From Myxococcota bacterium (GTDB lineage Bacteria; Myxococcota_A; Polyangia; HGW-17): a stretch of DNA of 33,507 bases. The notes beneath the pieces were generated by a model. It saw only the letters and a program-made list of their open reading frames with translations, did no database searches and was not told where the DNA came from. A program made the translations under genes and the position numbers. Location of the stretch: the NCBI GenBank assembly GCA_018821305.1, contig JAHJMN010000073.1:1-33507 (forward strand). The letters run 5' to 3'. Numbering within the stretch: position 1 is the stretch's first letter; every line of letters starts with the position of its first letter. Of this stretch, positions 28,683 through 33,507 are shown piece after piece.

Positions 28683-28882
28683 GTGTGCTCTCGCGCAGCG
28701 AAGCACACCCCGGTGTAGCGTTCTTTTTGCGCAGCAAAAAAACGCGGGCCGGTCATTCCTGCTCTCGCGCAGCGAAGCACACCCGGTGTAGCGTTCTTTT
28801 TGCGCAGCAAAAAAACGCGGGCCGGTCTGGTCAAAAAATGCGGGCCGGTCATTCCTGCTCTCGCGCAGCAAAAAAAAAAGGC
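28683..28882 (+). repeat. Tandem array of twin hairpins after rlmH
   Basis: Two full units and one truncated unit start at 28686, 28760 and 28856. Each unit holds hairpin 1 (GTGTGCT + TCGC, loop GCA, GCGA + AGCAC(AC), one bulged C) and hairpin 2 (GCGTT + TTTTTGC, loop GCA, GCAAAAA + AACGC, one bulged C), separated by CCGGTGTA and followed by GGGCCGGTC. The third unit joins the left arm of hairpin 1 to the right arm of hairpin 2. Hairpin 1 directly follows the rlmH stop, and the T-run in hairpin 2 could terminate transcription. Confidence 0.85.
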
Positions 28883-28960
28883 CTTGCTAATCAACATCAT
28901 CTGAAATAGAACTCATTTATCGGTGTTGCCGAAAATAATAAATTTTAAAAGGAGTCTTTT

Positions 28961-29452
28961 ATGTCAAATGATAAGTACAGATCGATTGTAAAACTGGATT
29001 TCCAGTATGCCCACAGATTCATGAACTATCCTGGCGAAGCAAGTTATCTTCATGGACATTCTGGATATTTAACTCTCGAAATAGAAGGAGATTTAAACAA
29101 TCATAATTATGCTTTTCCAGTGAAAGAAGCCCAAAAATTAGCCTGGGCAGTAGCTGATAATTTTCATCATGGTATAATTTTCCAGGAAGGCGATCCATTG
29201 CTTGATTTAGTTTTACAAGGATACGAGCAAGCAGGAATGAAAGGAACAACAAGTAGATTTGGAACACCTGCAAAAGCCATAAGCCATGAATTAGTTAAAT
29301 CTTTCCCTGAAAGCCGGGTATCTGTAAGTAAAGGACCATCTACATGTGAATGGTTCTGTACAGTGTTCTACGAATTATTGAAAGACAAACTGAATATTAA
29401 GAGAATTGAATTCCGTTCTTCATCACTGAACTGTGCTTCAAGGGAATTCTAA
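28961..29452 (+). CDS. QueD/6-pyruvoyl-tetrahydropterin synthase-like protein with altered active site
   Basis: This 163-residue protein has the tunnelling-fold PTPS/QueD pattern: FQYAHRF (H18), LHGHSGYLTLEIEGDL (H31 and H33) near the N terminus, and the C-terminal RIEFRSSS strand. The three zinc-binding His are kept. By eye, the catalytic Cys of QueD (C27, four residues before the first His of HGH) is Ala27. The Asp of the Asp-His pair (LDHHYLN) is replaced in DNFHHGII, and the acidic residue of the late VxVxE motif is Lys (VSVSKGPS). It is therefore unlikely to make 6-carboxytetrahydropterin or tetrahydropterin by the known route. GGAG lies 6 bases before ATG. It stands alone between repeat arrays and is more AT-rich than rsfS/rlmH, which hints at transfer. 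Confidence 0.8.
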   Translation: MSNDKYRSIVKLDFQYAHRFMNYPGEASYLHGHSGYLTLEIEGDLNNHNYAFPVKEAQKLAWAVADNFHHGIIFQEGDPLLDLVLQGYEQAGMKGTTSRFGTPAKAISHELVKSFPESRVSVSKGPSTCEWFCTVFYELLKDKLNIKRIEFRSSSLNCASREF

Positions 29453-29523
29453 CAAAGTCCATTAAACCAGTACGCCTCTGATTTTGGCCTTGCAATTCAC
29501 AACAACGTAGTGCGGAATTACTT

Positions 29524-29666
29524 GCCTGTTCCTGCTACTGACTTCCTGCGTCCTTGAAATCTTTTAACAGGGATTCAGGTAGTCAGGCAAACAGGATCAG
29601 GATCAGGTCATAAACATCCAATATCAATGTAAAATTACAAAGGCTGGAGCCAAATATACACTCTCC
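29524..29666 (+). repeat. Dispersed palindromic repeat, family 1, copy 5
   Basis: Left arm CCTGTTCCTGCTACTGACTT, centre GAAATCTTTTAACAG, right arm CAGGTAGTCAGGCAAACAGG then ATCAGGATCAGG, and the tail CATAAACATCCAATATCA with CAAATATACACT. It is about 6 kb from the tandem cluster and single here. Confidence 0.87.
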
Positions 29667-29790
29667 ATATATCGATCCTTTTACTCAGCAAGCACCATAG
29701 AAAAAAATCGCACAAAAGGTTGTAAATATTACCTTATTTATTCTTTTAATGGTCATAGTCATGGATTTTCTCTGGTTCAGGGAAAATTTC

Positions 29791-30092
29791 TTGAGTCCAA
29801 GTTTTCAGAATGTGGGCCAATTATTTTTTACTTGAGTCCATCGAACCTTTACCTGAGTCCATTTTTTCTTTCCTTAACACCATCGGAGTTGTACTTCAGT
29901 TCATTGGGGACGTACTTGGCATTACTGAAATCGTTTTTACGATGAATTTTTTCTTTTTTCCCATGAATAAAATAAATTCTCATGCCAATTTTTCTGGAAG
30001 GACACTGAAAGTTTCTAACCTTGAGTACAGCTTTTATACTTTCGGCAAAAAACACTTTTGTACCAAAGCCCATGGAAAAAAACCTGAGTCCA
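29791..30092 (+). repeat. Cluster of interspersed TGAGTCCA words
   Basis: The word TGAGTCCA occurs exactly at 29792, 29833, 29854 and 30085, with variants at about 29896 (TTCAGTTCA) and 30021 (TTGAGTACA). Neighbouring bases are shared ((C/T)TGAGTCCAT). Spacing is irregular. Confidence 0.6.
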
Positions 30093-30466
30093 TTGAATCA
30101 TGACCTCCACTTATTTTCTGCTGCAAAACACGCATCTACCCCGGACTGACACCCGATATGAAAAATATTCCAATCATTTGCTCCTGACCTCATCCGAATT
30201 GCCGGTGACGCAACCCCATTTACAAATGCATTCGATAGAAAAAAATTTTACTTCCGTTCATTTTCTTTCGACTTTTGCTGAAACCGCCGAAAAACTACAT
30301 CAAATAACTTTTACTTGGTTCGGAATAAAAAAGTTCTCGCAGCACTGAAACTAAATGCTGGTTCAAAAACTCGACCAACTCGTCATTTCGAAAGCAGGTT
30401 CGCAATAAAAAAAGAAATCAGCTTAACCTGTAAACGGATATTCTCGATTTCTTCAATCTTATGCTG

Positions 30467-30495
30467 TTGCCATATTGTTTTTGAGATGTTATAAC
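30467..30495 (+). promoter_or_regulatory. Promoter of the ABC operon, probably leaderless
   Basis: A -35 box TTGCCA (30467-30472), 17-base spacer and -10 box TATAAC (30490-30495). The ATG of the ATPase gene is at 30503, just 8 bases after the -10 box, where transcription would be expected to begin. No Shine-Dalgarno sequence lies in between (CCAGCCCT), consistent with a leaderless message. Confidence 0.6.
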
Positions 30496-30502
30496 CAGCC
30501 CT

Positions 30503-31213
30503 ATGTCCGATGTGATTATTTCAATTAGAGATGTCAATAAATTTTACGGTGAAGGGGCTGCGAAACAGCAGGTTCTGCACGATATCAACCTTGATATTAC
30601 CCACGGTGAGTTCATCAGCATCGTTGGAACCTCCGGCAGTGGTAAAACCACTCTGCTCAATATCATTGGAGGTCTGGACCGTCGGTACAAAGGCACGTGT
30701 ATCGTTGACGGAAATCCCGTCGAAAAAATGAACGAGCGTCGCCTTTCCCGCCTGCGCAACGAAACTATCGGGTTCATCTTTCAGAATTTCAACCTGATGG
30801 AACACCTCACTGCCTGGGAAAATGTTGCCCTGTCGAGCTACTTCATCGGTACCAACATCCCCTTAGGCGAAGAGTTTAAAAGAGCATCTGATGTCCTCGA
30901 ACGCGTTGGTCTCAAAGATAAAATTCTTTCTCACCCGGCAAATCTTTCCGGCGGTCAAAAGCAGCGTGTAGCTATCGCAAGAGCTTTGTTCAACAAACCG
31001 AAAATCCTCCTCTGCGACGAACCTACAGGCAACCTTGATTCCAAAACCGGTGAAGATGTAATTCAGTTTTTCAAAGATCTCAACCGGGAAGAAAAAATTA
31101 CCCTCCTTGTAATCACTCATGAGGACAGGGTTTCCAAAGCTACCGACCGAAGTGTTCACATTGAAGACGGGCATATTATTTCCATTGATTCAAAGGATGC
31201 CCCGGTAAAATAA
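30503..31213 (+). CDS. ABC transporter ATPase, LolD/MacB-like
   Basis: This 236-residue ATPase energises the permease encoded next. It has Walker A GTSGSGKTT (about 42-50), Q loop in IFQNFNLMEHLTAWENV (about 91-107), signature LSGGQKQR (about 148-155), Walker B ILLCDEPTGNLDS (about 166-178) and the switch His in VITHE (about 198-202). NLMEHLTAWENV and DEPTGNLDSKTG are typical of the LolD/MacB/FtsE group, which drives mechanotransmission-type export or lipoprotein release rather than import. The permease start is 1 base beyond the stop, so they are coupled. With many lipoproteins in this window a lipoprotein-related role is possible but unproven. Confidence 0.95.
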   Translation: MSDVIISIRDVNKFYGEGAAKQQVLHDINLDITHGEFISIVGTSGSGKTTLLNIIGGLDRRYKGTCIVDGNPVEKMNERRLSRLRNETIGFIFQNFNLMEHLTAWENVALSSYFIGTNIPLGEEFKRASDVLERVGLKDKILSHPANLSGGQKQRVAIARALFNKPKILLCDEPTGNLDSKTGEDVIQFFKDLNREEKITLLVITHEDRVSKATDRSVHIEDGHIISIDSKDAPVK

Positions 31214-31214
31214 A

Positions 31215-32849
31215 ATGTTTTCATTCCGACTTTTAAAACTGGTTCAGAAAAACGTAAAACGCAACAGTAAACAACTGGCTCTGGCTTCCATTGGCATTAT
31301 TATCGGCCTGTGGGCTTTTTCCCTGTTTTTATCTTTTGGTCTTGGCGTAACCAACGTCGTTGAAGGGGAGATCTTCCCCTGGGATAAAATCGAAGTAATC
31401 CCTCCCGCCACAAATCTTGAGATGACACGGGCAAACGCCGCTCGGACCCAGCAGACAGGCTGCGAAGAAGACGACTTTTATATTAATGATAAACCCAACG
31501 GTACTCTTGACAAGGAATCAGCTTCTCTGTTCAAAAAGCTTCGTTTTATTGATGATTCCGTTGTGGATATGCTCAAAAAGCGTCAGGAAGTCAAAACCGC
31601 ATACCCTAAAATGCAGTTGACCTTCCCTGCTATCGCCGAAGGCGGAATGGACGAACTGCATCTGTCTCATCCTATCCGCACGGAGATCTTCGCCGACGGT
31701 CTCGAGCCTAAAAACCTCATTCAGTGTAACGAACTCGAAACAAAAGAAGATATGGAAAAACCCCGGGAACTTCGTCGCTGCGACGTTATGTTTCCGTTCA
31801 AGTTTAAAGATTATTCCGACGACAATAAAGAACTGGATTTCTGTGAAAAAGACAGCGATTGTCCCAAAGCTATCTTCTGTGAAGCAAATTCTCCATCCAG
31901 GATCTGGATTTTCCCACTGGAAAAAGAAACGGGGGATTCGAGGAAAGCAGAAAACCAGTATCATCAATGCTATCATGCGGTTCCCGTGGTTATTTCCACT
32001 TATCTTCTCGAACTGTGGAACGGTTCCGTCGCTCCCGCACACGGATATCCCAAAATTTCAAAGTCCACCCTCGGGACTTTCCTTGGTCTGAGTTTTGATG
32101 TTCACCTCGGGCGAAGCATGTTCTCTTCCAAATCCCTCAACGTAAACCCCGTTAAGAAACGGTTTCAACTTGTTGGGATTTCCCGACGGGCAATTCCTCT
32201 GGGCGTTACCCTTCCAATATCCTATGCGTCGCGTTTTAATAAATACTTCACTCAGCGGGATGAATCCGGTGATGTACTTCCCAATGAAGTTCACAAATAC
32301 GAAACCTACTCCAGTGTAATCGTCCGCGTAAAGTCAAAGAAACACATAACAAGTTTCCTGGCCTACGTGAGCAAACTTGGATTCACGCAGAAGGACACAA
32401 ACGCCGAAACCGTCGGTCTTGTTATCCTTTTTGTTACTGGCATTTTAGTTTTCATCAGTTTTGTCATCATCATCATTGCCGCTATCAACATCGCAAATAC
32501 GTATTTCATGATAATTTCCGAAAGACGTCGTGAAATCGGAATCATGCGCGCCATCGGTGCCAACCGGGGAGATATACGTGCCATCTTCCTCTCGGAGGCG
32601 GCGCTCCTGGGTTTCATTGATGGTATCGTCGGCCTGTCATTCGGCTGGCTTACAAGCCGCTTTGTGGATTGGATTTTGTGGCATGTGGTTCCGGATTTTC
32701 CGTTTAAACCGCCAACAGCCTTTGCCTTCCCACTGTGGCTGGTTGCATCCACCATTGGTTTCGGTATCATCTTCTGTATTTTCGGTGCCCTGTGGCCTGC
32801 AAACCACGCTGCCGCCGTTGAACCGAGCGAAGCCCTTTTACCCCAATGA
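31215..32849 (+). CDS. ABC transporter permease, MacB/LolC-like (FtsX family)
   Basis: This 544-residue permease has the four-helix FtsX/MacB layout. One membrane helix lies near the N terminus (about 23-45, ASIGIIIGLWAFSLFLSFGLG). A periplasmic domain of about 340 residues follows, then three helices at the C terminus (about 395-432, 455-480 and 508-530). The conserved cytoplasmic SERRREIGIMRAIGANRGDIRAIFLSEA (about 434-461) is the family hallmark coupling helix region. The periplasmic domain has an unusual set of cysteines (TGCEE; IQC; RRCD; DFCEKDSDC and IFCEAN; HQCYH), about eight in all, suggesting disulfides. It overlaps the cyclophilin gene by 4 bases (ATGA). Confidence 0.93.
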   Translation: MFSFRLLKLVQKNVKRNSKQLALASIGIIIGLWAFSLFLSFGLGVTNVVEGEIFPWDKIEVIPPATNLEMTRANAARTQQTGCEEDDFYINDKPNGTLDKESASLFKKLRFIDDSVVDMLKKRQEVKTAYPKMQLTFPAIAEGGMDELHLSHPIRTEIFADGLEPKNLIQCNELETKEDMEKPRELRRCDVMFPFKFKDYSDDNKELDFCEKDSDCPKAIFCEANSPSRIWIFPLEKETGDSRKAENQYHQCYHAVPVVISTYLLELWNGSVAPAHGYPKISKSTLGTFLGLSFDVHLGRSMFSSKSLNVNPVKKRFQLVGISRRAIPLGVTLPISYASRFNKYFTQRDESGDVLPNEVHKYETYSSVIVRVKSKKHITSFLAYVSKLGFTQKDTNAETVGLVILFVTGILVFISFVIIIIAAINIANTYFMIISERRREIGIMRAIGANRGDIRAIFLSEAALLGFIDGIVGLSFGWLTSRFVDWILWHVVPDFPFKPPTAFAFPLWLVASTIGFGIIFCIFGALWPANHAAAVEPSEALLPQ

Positions 32850-33301
32850 AAATCTACGCCAACGTCGATACTGCAAAAGGTTCTTTTCGCTTCGAACTTT
32901 TTACGTCTTTAGAACCGGACATCTGCAATCATTTCAAAAACCTCGTTATGGGAAAGCCCTGGATCCACGGACAAACAGATCAGTTGTGCAAAGACCCTTT
33001 CTATGAAAAAACAACCGCAGGTCCCATCATTGAAGAAACAGCGGTGGAATTACCCGCTGATCGCTGGACTCCCCTTGAGGGCAAGCCCACTTTCAAAGGC
33101 CCTTCTCACACTGAAGGTGCCGTATCTCTCGCTTTGGCTTCAAAAAATCTCATGGGTGGCCGTTTTTTCATCTGCCTTCGTCCCATGCCTCAGTATGACA
33201 GCATATTCCCGGTTTTCGGCCGAATAACCGACAACATCGAAGCTGCCGCCGCCCTCCTCCCCGGCGATCAAATACATCGAATCTGGCTCGAAGAATTCTA
33301 A
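32846..33301 (+). CDS. Divergent cyclophilin-type peptidyl-prolyl isomerase
   Basis: This 151-residue protein has cyclophilin landmarks: GSFRFELFTSLEPDICNHFKNLV at the N terminus (about 11-33), EGAVSLALA (about 90-98), RFFICLRPMPQYD (about 105-117) and FPVFGRITDNIEAAAAL (about 121-137). The usual catalytic stretch (FHRVIxGFxxQGGD) is not recognisable; PFYEKTTAGPII stands in its place, without the catalytic Arg or the Gln. Activity is therefore doubtful, and a binding role is possible. No signal peptide, so cytoplasmic. It is the last gene of the ABC operon, translationally coupled to the permease. Family membership is clear; the start at ATG fits the domain start. Confidence 0.85.
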   Translation: MKIYANVDTAKGSFRFELFTSLEPDICNHFKNLVMGKPWIHGQTDQLCKDPFYEKTTAGPIIEETAVELPADRWTPLEGKPTFKGPSHTEGAVSLALASKNLMGGRFFICLRPMPQYDSIFPVFGRITDNIEAAAALLPGDQIHRIWLEEF

Positions 33302-33366
33302 CCAATCCAACTACTTCCGGTTCACAATAATTTTACTTGACTGCAATATAAAACGTTCTATAAATA

Positions 33367-33507
33367 GTTACTGTCCTGAAATACAATAAAACAAATTTTT
33401 CGCCGATTTTTTGCTCAGGACAGTAACCGCAAGGTGTTGAAAATATTACTAGTGGCCGGATAGAATTTTTAATAAAATTCTTCGCGAAGCGAATTTCCGG
33501 ACACGAA
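33367..33507 (+). repeat. Hairpin-rich repeat element, family 2, copy B (cut by window end)
   Basis: Same layout as copy A. Outer arms are 12-bp perfect (GTTACTGTCCTG at 33367-33378 with CAGGACAGTAAC at 33416-33427). After a spacer come two adjacent hairpins (GAATTTT-TAAT-AAAATTC at 33463-33480; TTCGC-GAA-GCGAA at 33481-33493), then the terminal TTTCCGGACACGAA. It lies 65 bases after the cyclophilin gene and may also end that transcript. Confidence 0.8.

Larger units (their letters stand above)
29453..30502. other. Gene-poor region of about 1 kb with repeats
   Basis: It holds one family-1 repeat copy (29524-29666), a cluster of TGAGTCCA words (29791-30092) and, at its end, the ABC operon promoter. 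Short open frames at 29810-30103 and 30100-30348 have ATG starts but no ribosome-binding sites and low-complexity Phe/Ser-rich products, so I do not call them. The region may be decayed DNA. Confidence 0.55.

Noticed and set aside
28584-28909. Open frames across the tandem hairpin array (both strands)
   Set aside because: Translations are repeats of the array itself with no start signals; the DNA structure explains them.
29810-30348. Two short open frames (97 and 82 codons)
   Set aside because: No ribosome-binding sites, Phe/Ser-rich low-complexity products, and they run through the TGAGTCCA repeat cluster. Not convincing as genes.
33367-33427. Integron attC site (GTTACTG...CAGTAAC)
   Set aside because: Core orientation is opposite to the attC consensus (RYYYAAC...GTTRRRY), and no integrase or cassette array is present.

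Overview
The window reads as chromosomal DNA of a Gram-negative, probably anaerobic or facultative bacterium of moderate-to-low GC. The evidence is several lipoproteins with lipoboxes, outer-membrane-type proteins, a LolD/MacB-like ABC transporter and a corrinoid/UroD-like methyltransferase module. Cysteine-rich secreted proteins built of CGDGxC repeats with CVCxxDxxCCxxxWD modules, and a lipoprotein on an Asn/Thr repeat stalk, are styles I associate with Myxococcota/Bradymonadales-like and other deltaproteobacterial lineages. That placement is inference, not a taxonomic assignment.

Layout. 1-1373: a dispersed repeat copy, then a Lys-rich lipoprotein. 1374-2744: a DUF342/FapA-type protein, convergent with and overlapping dapB. 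2741-11350 (minus strand) is one tightly packed run, transcribed as peptide-binding lipoprotein, membrane histidine kinase, CstA peptide/pyruvate carrier, small unknown protein, TPR lipoprotein, dapB; most junctions overlap or abut. 11457-13907: SppA protease with a large barrel-like N-terminal extension. 14023-17359: Asn/Thr-stalk lipoprotein, then a two-gene unit of an outer-membrane-type protein and the 17-repeat cysteine-rich protein. 17798-18621: two small related lipoproteins.

18742-23065 is the most interesting block: a four-gene operon of corrinoid (B12-binding) protein, UroD/MtaA-like protein lacking the usual zinc cysteines, DUF1638 protein and a soluble hybrid histidine kinase with its own receiver. 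It has the parts of a B12/C1 sensing pathway rather than of an ordinary catabolic methyltransferase system.

23066-23766 holds three tandem copies of the dispersed repeat. 23767-27246 (minus) carries a small-domain methyltransferase and two CNNM/CorC paralogues. 27531-28682 carries a promoter, tRNA-Val and tRNA-Asp, then rsfS and rlmH (ribosome maintenance). A tandem hairpin array follows rlmH directly. 28961-29452 is a QueD/PTPS-fold protein with the catalytic residues replaced. 29453-30502 is about 1 kb apparently without genes, with repeats. 30503-33301 is an ABC exporter/lipoprotein-release-type operon ending in a divergent cyclophilin, possibly transcribed without a leader. The window ends inside a second hairpin-rich repeat element whose terminal sequence occurs three times here.

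All calls are by eye from the sequence. Domain assignments rest on motif recognition, and no database search was run.
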